From positions 1-44,639 of the forward strand of contig CAADGY010000158.1 in assembly GCA_900696665.1 (NCBI GenBank): a stretch of 44,639 nt of DNA. Direction: 5' to 3'. Shown piece after piece: positions 33,575 through 42,613 of this stretch (positions within the stretch are counted from its first letter, which is position 1; each line of letters begins with the position of its first letter). This DNA comes from an uncultured Acidobacteriota bacterium (lineage in GTDB: Bacteria; Acidobacteriota; Terriglobia; Bryobacterales; Bryobacteraceae). Below the pieces are notes generated by a model. That model saw only the letters and a list, made by a program, of their open reading frames with translations. It ran no database searches and was not told the DNA's origin. The translations under genes were made by a program, and so were the position numbers.

Positions 33575-34873
33575 CTAGAACAATGGCCGGGTGCCGTGGT
33601 GAATCTTCTGCTTGTCTTGCTGCCAGATCAAATACCCAAGCGCATCCGAAAGGTGGGTTCTCCTGAGGTCTCTCTCCTTGTCGATCACCGTGGTGCCGCT
33701 CTTGTAAGTGACTTCTTCGAAGTCCAGGATCAACTCCTTGCACTTGGGACTCACCAGCAACCCCACCTCGCCAGAGGCATTTCTGAGTTTGGCGTTTACT
33801 AGCATCACTCGGTCTCGCACGGCCGGATTACTTCTGGGGACACAATAACTTACCTTCTCGTATCCGGCCCTGGCGAAGAACTGCTGGATCAGCCGGTAAT
33901 CCGTGGTTCCGGCGGTCTGAAGCTTATTGCCCGAGACATCCCCAAAAATGGTTATGCCCACTGGCGCTTGCGGGAAGCGCGACTGAAACTCTTCACATGC
34001 TTCAATCGTACTGGCACGCGACAAAACAATCTCGTCGAGCACCACAACCTTGCCATCCTTCATCTGTGCCACCACCGAGCACATTGGATCGACGTTGAAG
34101 TCCAGCGCCCATAGAATAGGCGCCATGGAATCGAACTCCACAGGCTGAACATTCAATTCACGGTCGAAAGCCTCGTAGACCCGGTCGGTATTGATATTCA
34201 GGTATTCGCCGAGCACTTCTTGGCGGTAGAATTTGCTGTCGTAGCTCCGCTCGAGTCTTTCGTAAAAATCCGGGATGGCATCGAGTATGAATTTGTTTTC
34301 GAATGCCGCAGCGATGATTGCTTCATATCCATTAACCGGATTCGCCATGAATCGTTTGTAAACCCAGTCGTGCCCCTTGGGGGTCCACACCGCAAAACCG
34401 CAAAGCCGCTTAGCCAGCGGGTCCCTTAAACGGCCCTCCAACCGTAGCCATGCTTCTTCCGGAGTGTATGTAAGTTCATCCATCCCGAACCAGGCCAGGT
34501 TCGTGCCGCGGAGCCGCTCGAAATCGTCTACTGCGCGAAAGACAATCCTGGATCCTGTGTCTTTGAGCAGCAAGACGTTTTCTGATTTGTTAATTTCATA
34601 TGGAATCTTGTTCCGTCCGAGTATCTCCAGAAGAGTAACTTGCGTCGCGTCCCGTAACATAGGATATGTGGGCGCGCCGATCAGCCCAAGTCTTCCTGGG
34701 TTTAGATAGGTCAACTTAATCGCTTCTTGGCAGAGCGCTTGGCTTTTTCCGGATCCAATCGGCCCGGAAAAGCCCTTGAACCTCGCTCGTGAGGCGTGGA
34801 ACCGGGCTTGCGACGGAAGTGCCTGATACTCTATTCGTCGAACACAGACGTCTCCTCCGACCGTTCTACCCAT
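33575..34873 (-). CDS. Terminase large subunit
   Basis: TerL is the ATPase-nuclease motor that packs DNA into capsids. The 432-residue protein has Walker A at residues 37-44 (GPIGSGKS), a Walker B with Asp132-Glu133 (AWFGMDEL), and RNase H-like nuclease acidic residues Asp258 (ALDFNVDP), Asp312 (FGDVSGNK) and Asp410 (LSDALGYL). All catalytic positions are intact. The ATG at 34873 lies 43 bases inside the small-terminase-like gene; no better start occurs before the ATPase. The closest general match is the phage terminase_6/terminase_3 type with ATPase plus nuclease. Confidence 0.92.
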   Translation of the reverse strand: MGRTVGGDVCVRRIEYQALPSQARFHASRARFKGFSGPIGSGKSQALCQEAIKLTYLNPGRLGLIGAPTYPMLRDATQVTLLEILGRNKIPYEINKSENVLLLKDTGSRIVFRAVDDFERLRGTNLAWFGMDELTYTPEEAWLRLEGRLRDPLAKRLCGFAVWTPKGHDWVYKRFMANPVNGYEAIIAAAFENKFILDAIPDFYERLERSYDSKFYRQEVLGEYLNINTDRVYEAFDRELNVQPVEFDSMAPILWALDFNVDPMCSVVAQMKDGKVVVLDEIVLSRASTIEACEEFQSRFPQAPVGITIFGDVSGNKLQTAGTTDYRLIQQFFARAGYEKVSYCVPRSNPAVRDRVMLVNAKLRNASGEVGLLVSPKCKELILDFEEVTYKSGTTVIDKERDLRRTHLSDALGYLIWQQDKQKIHHGTRPLF

Positions 34874-35178
34874 TCAACTTTAATCTCCCTTGGTTGCTCC
34901 TCATCCATTTCTTTCTCGAGTTGAAGAAGCCGGATATAGTCCGCGTAAGTCGCCTTTGCGTCTTCTGCCTTCAGTTTTCGTTCTACTTGTCGTCTGAGAC
35001 TACTAACGGCGCTTTTCTCAGCGGCGGAACTCGTCCGCGGCTTCACCGTTGCCTTGGCTGTGCGCCGGTCTGTTGCCTTGCTGCTCCTGCCCCCGCTCCC
35101 GATTCTGTTCTTGTTCTTCGTACCGTTCTTAGTGCTGCTTTTTTTTTTGCTCTTAACACCCGCGTCTGTTTGTGCCAT
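34831..35178 (-). CDS. Small-terminase-like basic protein
   Basis: A 115-residue protein from ATG 35178 (AAGG upstream); an in-frame start at 35223 adds 15 residues and is less likely. The first half is very rich in Lys/Arg/Ser/Thr (KSKKKSSTKNGTKNKNR), suited to nucleic-acid contact. The second half is helical and acidic (ATYADYIRLLQLEKEMDEEQ). It is the first gene of the block and overlaps large terminase by 43 bases, the usual place for TerS, but it lacks a clear helix-turn-helix, so the call rests mostly on position. Confidence 0.55.
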   Translation of the reverse strand: MAQTDAGVKSKKKSSTKNGTKNKNRIGSGGRSSKATDRRTAKATVKPRTSSAAEKSAVSSLRRQVERKLKAEDAKATYADYIRLLQLEKEMDEEQPREIKVEWVERSEETSVFDE

Positions 35179-35461
35179 CCGGATAAGCCTTTGTATGAAA
35201 GCAAGAAGAGCGATGAGTGACAACGCCCTTCACCTGACTTGAGCCTAGCACTGCTCATGTATTCTGCCGCGTAGACATCACCTCGTAACATATTTAAAAT
35301 AAATCGGTTGGGCGTCCCGTAAGGTGCTGTCACCGGGTCCCAAGCCGGATCCTCTTCGGCAGATTGATCGCACTACAAACTTGATGATTAAATTTCTCTA
35401 TTAACAAAATTAATGCCAGGTGGCACTTGCATTCAGATTTCTTTTAGGTTAATCTTGCTTC
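35179..35461. other. Divergent intergenic region between phage block and ilv leader
   Basis: About 280 bases without a convincing gene. The part around 35285-35440 is AT-richer than the surroundings. It must hold the promoters of both the phage block (minus) and the ilv operon (plus). Candidate boxes for ilv are TTGCAT near 35428 and TAATCT near 35450, 17 bases apart, each only three of six matches. No repeat pair that could be an attachment site was recognised. Confidence 0.4.
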
Positions 35462-35578
35462 GTGGACTCACGGCAGCTTGGCTTTGCATCTCCGGCGTCG
35501 TGGGTTGGTGTGTCCGCTCGGGCTCTCGAGGTAGTAGGCGTAATTATTATTGGGGTCACCATAGCCGGCCCCGCCTGA
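35462..35578 (+). CDS. ilv operon leader peptide
   Basis: This is a short reading frame of up to 38 codons from GTG 35462, or 22 codons from GTG 35510, ending at TGA 35578. Codons 35531-35560 read V-V-G-V-I-I-I-G-V-T-I, so seven of eleven are Val or Ile. The peptide then ends A-G-P-A. Such a run directly before ilvBNC is the hallmark of ribosome-mediated attenuation by charged tRNA-Val and tRNA-Ile. Neither start has a strong binding site, so the exact start is unsure. Confidence 0.7.
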   Translation: MDSRQLGFASPASWVGVSARALEVVGVIIIGVTIAGPA

Positions 35579-35645
35579 GTGAGCCTTAGAGCAAGAGATC
35601 CGAAAGGCCACTGGCGGGGTTGAAGATCCGGCTGGTGGCCTTTTT
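35564..35645 (+). promoter_or_regulatory. ilv attenuator: antiterminator and terminator
   Basis: The terminator stem is AAAGGCCACTGGC (35603-35615) with GCTGGTGGCCTTT (35631-35643), 13 pairs including two G-U, loop 15, followed by a T-run. A competing pairing joins GCCGG and CCCCGCC (35564-35575, the last leader codons) to GGCGGGG (35613-35619) and CCGGC (35628-35632). The two structures exclude each other. A ribosome stalled at the Val/Ile codons would leave 35564-35575 free and allow the antiterminator; one reaching the stop would cover it and allow termination. Confidence 0.72.
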
Positions 35646-35680
35646 CATTGTGTGACTCCTTTTTTGAAAGGCTGAACGAT

Positions 35681-37411
35681 ATGGCAACGTTGATGAGTGG
35701 CGCGAAGATCTTACTCGAATGCTTGGTCCGCGAAGGAGTGGACTGCATTTTCGGCTATCCAGGCGGAGTAACACTCCCACTGTACGACGCGATGTACGAA
35801 AACCCGATCCGCCACGTGCTTGTACGCCATGAACAGAACGCTTGTTTCGCCGCCGAGGGTTATGCCCGCTCCACCGGCCGTGTCGGTGTATGCTGCGCAA
35901 CTTCCGGTCCTGGGGCCACCAATCTGGTCACCGGACTCGTTGATGCTTTGATGGACTCCATTCCTGTCGTAGCCATCACCGGGCAGGTGTCCACTGGCCT
36001 TATCGGGAGCGACGCATTCCAAGAAGCGGACACATTTGGTATCACCCGCTCTTGCACCAAGCACAACTACTTGGTCAAGAACATCGGTGATCTGCCTCAG
36101 GTCATTCACGAAGCCTTCCATATTGCTTCATCCGGCCGTCCGGGGCCCGTTCTCGTCGACATACCGAAAGACATTTTCCAAGGACAGGCGCACTACGTGC
36201 CGGTGTCGTCCATTCATCTGCCAGGCTACAAAGTATTTACCGAGGGTCACACCGGGCAGATCCGCCGCGCCGCTCAGATGATCTGGCAGGCAGAGCGTCC
36301 CTTTGTATACGCCGGTGGGGGCATTGTCGCTTCCGGTGCATCGGCCGAACTCCGTGAGTTCGTGGAACTCATTGACGCTCCCGCCGTGAATACTTTGATG
36401 GGTCTCGGAGCGCTTCCCGCTGATCATCCGAACTTCATCAGCATGCCCGGTATGCATGGTAGCTACGCTGCCAACATGGGCATGAGCGGTTCGGACCTGC
36501 TGATCGCTCTGGGGGTTCGCTTCGATGACCGTGTAACGGGCCGCCTGGCCGCGTTTGCGCCCCACGCAAAAGTGATTCATGTGGATATCGACCCGTCGGA
36601 GATCGGCAAGAATCGTGCCGCGGATCTTCCTATCGTAGGTGATTGCAAACGCGTAATTGCCAGGCTAAACAAGGTGCTCACCGAAACGGCGCCTGCCGAA
36701 GCGGGTCGAAATTCTGAGGCGCGCCGCAACTGGTGGCGCCAAATCCGCCAGTGGAAGGAAGAGCATCCGCTAACACCCGCGTTCTCCACCACCGAAATCA
36801 AACCCCAGCACCTGATGGTCGAAATCGACCGCATTTCAAACGGACGGGCCATCGTTAGTGCGGACGTTGGCCAGCATCAGATGTGGGCCGCTCAATTCAT
36901 CCGGTTCAACGAACCGCGCCTTTGGTTGAATTCAGGCGGTCTTGGCTCAATGGGCTTCGGACTTCCGGCCGCTATCGGCGCTGCCTTCGCCAACCCCGAC
37001 AAGATTGTGTTCGCGGTTGTCGGAGATGGTGGATTCCAGATGTCTATCCCCGAGTTGGCTACGATGGCGAATTACGGCCTGAACGTCAAGGTGGTGGTCA
37101 TGAACAATGGCTATCTTGGCATGGTCAGGCAATGGCAGAGCCTTTTCTATAACAACCGGCTCTGTGCCGTCGAATTGGAAGCGTTTCCGGATGCCGCCAA
37201 GCTTGCCGGCGCATATGGCTTCACAGGGCGTACTATCGAAAGTCCGGCTGACCTTGTGCCTGCTCTCCAGGAGGCCATCCGCGAGCCGGGACCTTACCTG
37301 CTGAATGTCAGGGTTTCTCCCAATGAGAACGTCTATCCGATGGTGCCGGCCGGCGCCGCCATCAACGAGATGGTGCTTGGCCCTCCGAAGCCGGTAGCTG
37401 TGCCGAAATAG
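35681..37411 (+). CDS. ilvB: Acetolactate synthase large subunit
   Basis: AHAS joins two pyruvates to acetolactate (valine/leucine) or pyruvate with 2-oxobutyrate to acetohydroxybutyrate (isoleucine), using ThDP, Mg and FAD. The 576-residue protein starts at ATG 35681 with GAAAGG upstream; the 11-codon longer reading starts at the terminator's T-run and is rejected. The catalytic Glu is in RHEQNACFAAEGYA, and the ThDP motif is GDGGFQMSIPELATM ending in NNGYLGMVRQWQ. It is the first structural gene behind the attenuator, 20 bases before ilvN. Confidence 0.96.
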   Translation: MATLMSGAKILLECLVREGVDCIFGYPGGVTLPLYDAMYENPIRHVLVRHEQNACFAAEGYARSTGRVGVCCATSGPGATNLVTGLVDALMDSIPVVAITGQVSTGLIGSDAFQEADTFGITRSCTKHNYLVKNIGDLPQVIHEAFHIASSGRPGPVLVDIPKDIFQGQAHYVPVSSIHLPGYKVFTEGHTGQIRRAAQMIWQAERPFVYAGGGIVASGASAELREFVELIDAPAVNTLMGLGALPADHPNFISMPGMHGSYAANMGMSGSDLLIALGVRFDDRVTGRLAAFAPHAKVIHVDIDPSEIGKNRAADLPIVGDCKRVIARLNKVLTETAPAEAGRNSEARRNWWRQIRQWKEEHPLTPAFSTTEIKPQHLMVEIDRISNGRAIVSADVGQHQMWAAQFIRFNEPRLWLNSGGLGSMGFGLPAAIGAAFANPDKIVFAVVGDGGFQMSIPELATMANYGLNVKVVVMNNGYLGMVRQWQSLFYNNRLCAVELEAFPDAAKLAGAYGFTGRTIESPADLVPALQEAIREPGPYLLNVRVSPNENVYPMVPAGAAINEMVLGPPKPVAVPK

Positions 37412-37430
37412 TGTGCCCGAGGAGCATCAA

Positions 37431-39015
<1,585 letters not shown>

Positions 39016-39063
39016 TGCCATCATCTGGTAGCCGGGGGATCTCGCCTCGTTGGAGACCGAACC

Positions 39064-40671
39064 ATGAAGATCTTCACCTTTGATACGACCCTTCGCGACG
39101 GCACGCAGGGAGAAGCGGTGTCCTTCTCCGTGGAGGATAAGCTCATGATTGCTCACAAGCTGGATGAGCTTGGGATCGATTACATTGAGGGTGGCTGGCC
39201 GGGGTCCAACCCGAAGGACAAGGAATTTTTTGTCCGCGTGCGGGACCTCAGGCTCAAACACGCCAAGATCACTGCGTTCGGCTCCACTCGCTTTGCGCGT
39301 AACCCCGTCGACCGTGATCCCAACGTGCGTGCGTTGATCGAGGCCCATACACCGGTCATCTCCATTTTCGGAAAGAGTTGGGATCTCCACACCAAACGCG
39401 CACTCGGCATCAGCGAGGAAGAAAACCTGAAGCTCATTTCCGAAACGGTCCGATTCTTGAAAGACCATGGAAAAGAAGTGGTCTATGATGCCGAACACTT
39501 TTTCGACGGCTGGCTGTCGAACCCCGATTTCGCCATGCGAACGCTCGAAGCTGCGAAAACTTCCGGCGCCGACGTGCTCTGTCTTTGCGATACGAACGGG
39601 GGCACCATCACTGGCCGCCTCGAGGAGATCGTGGCGGAAGTGCGCAAGCGGTTCGACGGTGTGCTGGGCATTCATTGTCACAACGATTCCGACGTTGCCG
39701 TGGCAAACACCGTCGCCGCGGTGGAGCAAGGCGTTACGCACGTCCAAGGCTGTATGAACGGCTATGGCGAACGTTGCGGCAATGCGAATCTCTGCTCCGT
39801 CATCGCCAACCTGGAGTTAAAGCTCGGCCATACCGCCGTCGGACCTGAGAATCTACCCAAGTTGAGCCATGTTTCACGGTTTATAGCGGAGTTGGCTAAC
39901 CTGCCTCTCCGCAACGATCAGCCCTATGTAGGCCATAGCGCCTTTGCTCACAAAGGCGGTGTGCACGTTAGCGCAGTTCTGCGCGACGCGGCCACTTACG
40001 AACACGTACGGCCCGAAACCATCGGGAACCGGCAGCGTGTTCTTTTGAGCGATCTTTCCGGGCGTGGCAATATTCTTTTCAAACTGAAGCAGCACGGGCT
40101 TGGCGAGCTGACTGACGAAGCACGCCGTGAGCTTCTCGATCGCATCAAGCACCTCGAATATCTCGGCTACGAACTCGAGGCCGCTGAAGGCACGTTTGAG
40201 CTCCTGGTCCGCGAAGCGCTTCGCCCCGGAGTCCATTTGTTTGAAGCCCTCGGTTACGAGGTAACCACCAGGATGACCGGAGGCAAAGAGACCGTTACGG
40301 CTGCCACTGTTACCATCAAGGCGCAGGACGGCGTTCATTCGGCCACGGCGCACGGCCATGGCCCCGTGAACGCGCTCGATCTCTGTCTCCGGCAATGCCT
40401 GTCCTCTCTTTATCCCGAAATAGCGAAAGTCAGGTTAACCGACTACAAAGTTCGCGTTCTCGAACCGAAAAAGGGAACGGCCGCGAAAGTCCGGGTTCTT
40501 GTTGAATGGACCGATCACCGCCGTAGTTGGAGCACCGTCGGCGTGTCTGAGAATGTCATTGAAGCTAGTTGGCGCGCCCTGGTCGACGCACTTCGCCTGG
40601 AGTTGATGCGCATCACCGAAAAAGATTCCAGCGTCGAACGCGTCGTCGAAGACTATTGCTGGGGCGTTTGA
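39064..40671 (+). CDS. cimA: Citramalate synthase
   Basis: CimA condenses pyruvate with acetyl-CoA to (R)-citramalate, the threonine-independent entry to isoleucine. The 535-residue protein has the DTTLRDGTQGEAVSFS metal-binding N-terminus, GGWPGSNPKDKEFF, the CDTNGG element, HCHNDSDVAVANT metal ligands and the GCMNGYGERCGNANLCS loop, followed by a C-terminal LeuA-type allosteric domain. This is the TIGR00977-type long form. GGAGAC lies before ATG 39064. Being at the end of the ilvBNC operon, it would share the attenuator. Confidence 0.95.
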   Translation: MKIFTFDTTLRDGTQGEAVSFSVEDKLMIAHKLDELGIDYIEGGWPGSNPKDKEFFVRVRDLRLKHAKITAFGSTRFARNPVDRDPNVRALIEAHTPVISIFGKSWDLHTKRALGISEEENLKLISETVRFLKDHGKEVVYDAEHFFDGWLSNPDFAMRTLEAAKTSGADVLCLCDTNGGTITGRLEEIVAEVRKRFDGVLGIHCHNDSDVAVANTVAAVEQGVTHVQGCMNGYGERCGNANLCSVIANLELKLGHTAVGPENLPKLSHVSRFIAELANLPLRNDQPYVGHSAFAHKGGVHVSAVLRDAATYEHVRPETIGNRQRVLLSDLSGRGNILFKLKQHGLGELTDEARRELLDRIKHLEYLGYELEAAEGTFELLVREALRPGVHLFEALGYEVTTRMTGGKETVTAATVTIKAQDGVHSATAHGHGPVNALDLCLRQCLSSLYPEIAKVRLTDYKVRVLEPKKGTAAKVRVLVEWTDHRRSWSTVGVSENVIEASWRALVDALRLELMRITEKDSSVERVVEDYCWGV

Positions 40672-41966
40672 GCGGCGCGCCGGGCCGCCTCCCGATTTCG
40701 GGAGGCATTACGATAGCGCGGATTCAGACGAAGAGCCGTATCGAAATCCGCTATGGCCAGCTTATATTGTTTCAGTCGCAGGTATGCGTATCCTCTCGCG
40801 TTGTAGGCGAAGGCGTTCTTCGCATTCAGGGCGATTGCTTTGGACAACTCGTCCACGGCCGAGCTGAACTTCGACTGGCCCAGTAACTTTCTTCCTGTCT
40901 CGTAATGCTTACGGGCAAGCGCCGCACCAGATGCCGGGATTACCTTAGAAGTCCCGGTCTCCTTCCTGCCCTCTGCTGTTTCCTGCGGAGTTGGTTTGGG
41001 CGCCTCGGTTGCCTGCTGTTGAGCGTCCAGTGCTCTTTGCAACAACGCTTGCGCTTCAGCATCGTCTGGTTTCAACTCCACCAGCTTTCGCAGGTCCTTG
41101 ACGGCTTCGTCATATTGTCCCAGCGACAGGTGCGCGCTGCCGCGGCCAAGGTAAGCCTCGGCGAACTGCGGATTCAGCTTGAGCGCTCTGGTACGGTCGG
41201 CAAATCCCTCCTCATGACGGCCCAGTGCGTGATACGATGCCCCGCGCGCCACATAGGCTTCCGCGTTTCGAGAATCCAACCGGACGGCCTGCTCGCGGTC
41301 TCTAAGGGCTTGCTGTTCATTGCCTGTCCCTGCATATGCAGTAGCACGAATTAAGTACAGCAACGGATCGTCCGGCTGGCTCTCCAGCGCTTTTGTGAGG
41401 TCGGCTATGGCTTTTTCCATCTCGCCGGTTTTGAAATATGCCGCGCCGCGCAGCGCATAAGTTTTCGGATCACCGTCCCCCAGTTCCAGGACTCGGGTCA
41501 GATCCCGCGCTGCGCTCCCGAACTGCTCGATCTGCCCGTAGGCGAAGCCGCGTCCAGCCCAGCAGGCCGTTCGTTTGGCGTCGGCTTCAACGCAGCGGGT
41601 GTAATCCGCGATCGCGTATTTCCAGTGCTCCAGGTGCGAGTACGCCGCACCTCGCATTTCATAGAGATCGGCATTCTCCAGCCCGGCTGCAACCGCCAGG
41701 TTCAGATCTGCAACCGCTTGCTTGTAGTCAGTCGCCTTCAGTTGTAAACGTCCGCGGCGCAGCCAGGCTGGTCCGTAGTCGGGGTCGGCTTCCAGCGCCT
41801 GAGTGAACGCCCTCATGGCGCGGGCGTTATCGCCTGCCGATTCCGCCGCCACTCCCTCCCGGAATGCCGCTTCCGCACGTATACGTGCCTCGGCGTCAAA
41901 CGCATTCGCACTTTGTTGAAGCAGGAAGAATAGAAAACATGCTGTGAAGAGTTTCAGTCCAATCAC
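40653..41966 (-). CDS. Secreted TPR-repeat protein
   Basis: The 437-residue protein starts at GTG 41966 with GGAAG upstream and a signal peptide (about residues 1-22, ending SANAFDAEA); a longer reading frame exists but overlaps the divergent tag gene. About nine TPR units follow in tandem from residue 25 to 315 (for example AWLRRGRLQLKATDYKQAVA and TYALRGAAYFKTGEMEKAIA), then a Gln/Thr/Pro-rich linker and two to three more TPRs. TPR proteins mediate protein contacts; the partner is unknown. The last 19 bases overlap cimA on the opposite strand. An eight-base hairpin with loop ATTT (40687-40706) lies in its 3' end. Confidence 0.85.
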   Translation of the reverse strand: MIGLKLFTACFLFFLLQQSANAFDAEARIRAEAAFREGVAAESAGDNARAMRAFTQALEADPDYGPAWLRRGRLQLKATDYKQAVADLNLAVAAGLENADLYEMRGAAYSHLEHWKYAIADYTRCVEADAKRTACWAGRGFAYGQIEQFGSAARDLTRVLELGDGDPKTYALRGAAYFKTGEMEKAIADLTKALESQPDDPLLYLIRATAYAGTGNEQQALRDREQAVRLDSRNAEAYVARGASYHALGRHEEGFADRTRALKLNPQFAEAYLGRGSAHLSLGQYDEAVKDLRKLVELKPDDAEAQALLQRALDAQQQATEAPKPTPQETAEGRKETGTSKVIPASGAALARKHYETGRKLLGQSKFSSAVDELSKAIALNAKNAFAYNARGYAYLRLKQYKLAIADFDTALRLNPRYRNASRNREAARRAAQTPQQ

Positions 41967-42026
41967 GTCTGTATCTTCCAGGATAGAGCGAATCTGTTGA
42001 GAATACAGAGGTACGATAAAATAGGA

Positions 42027-42611
42027 ATGCATAAGCACGTGCAGAAGCGTTGCCCCTGGGCGAAGAACGATGTGGACATTCTGTATCACGATTCGGAATG
42101 GGGCGTACCGCAACACGATGATCGTGTTTTGTTTGAATTCCTGATTCTCGAAGGCGCTCAGGCAGGTTTGAGTTGGACGACGATACTGAAGAAGCGTGAA
42201 AACTATCGGTCTGCTTTCGATGGCTTCGATCCCGCTGTCATTGCACGCTATGAAGAGAGGAAAATCGGCGAGTTGCTCGCCAACTCCGGTATCGTTCGTA
42301 ATCGTCTGAAGATTTCAGCGGCGGTGCGGAATGCACGTTCGTTTCTGAACGTGATCGATGAATTTGGAACGTTCGATCGCTACATCTGGCAATTCGTGAA
42401 CGGTGCGCCCGTTGTGAACGTATGGCGCACGGCCGGCCAGGTGCCTGTCCGGACTCCAGTATCGGACGCTATGAGCAGGGATCTCGCGAAACGGGAATTC
42501 CGATTCGTGGGCTCTACAATCTGTTATGCGTTTATGCAAGCGGTGGGTATGGTCAATGATCATCTGGTGACCTGCTATAGGCACAGCGAGATTTCCAACA
42601 AAACTTTTTGA
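42027..42611 (+). CDS. tag: DNA-3-methyladenine glycosylase I
   Basis: Tag removes 3-methyladenine from alkylated DNA, starting base excision repair. The 194-residue protein has the N-terminal zinc/recognition residues (RCPWAKN, YHDSEWGVP), the FEFLILEGAQAGLSW catalytic region, the helix-hairpin-helix area near VRNRLKISAAVRNA, and the C-terminal zinc ligands VNDHLVTCYRH. ATG 42027 is preferred because it begins just before the conserved CPW; a TTG at 41997 is possible. Its stop lies two bases before the shc ATG. Confidence 0.94.
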   Translation: MHKHVQKRCPWAKNDVDILYHDSEWGVPQHDDRVLFEFLILEGAQAGLSWTTILKKRENYRSAFDGFDPAVIARYEERKIGELLANSGIVRNRLKISAAVRNARSFLNVIDEFGTFDRYIWQFVNGAPVVNVWRTAGQVPVRTPVSDAMSRDLAKREFRFVGSTICYAFMQAVGMVNDHLVTCYRHSEISNKTF

Positions 42612-42613
42612 TC

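Noticed and set aside
35043..35333. Minus-strand frame of 96 codons upstream of the small-terminase-like gene
   Set aside because: Its second half overlaps the small-terminase-like gene in another frame and reads as an Arg/Ala-rich shadow.
40687..40706. Hairpin GCCTCCCG-ATTT-CGGGAGGC as a cimA terminator
   Set aside because: It lies inside the 3' coding part of the convergent TPR gene and has no T-run on the plus strand; it is noted in that gene's entry only.
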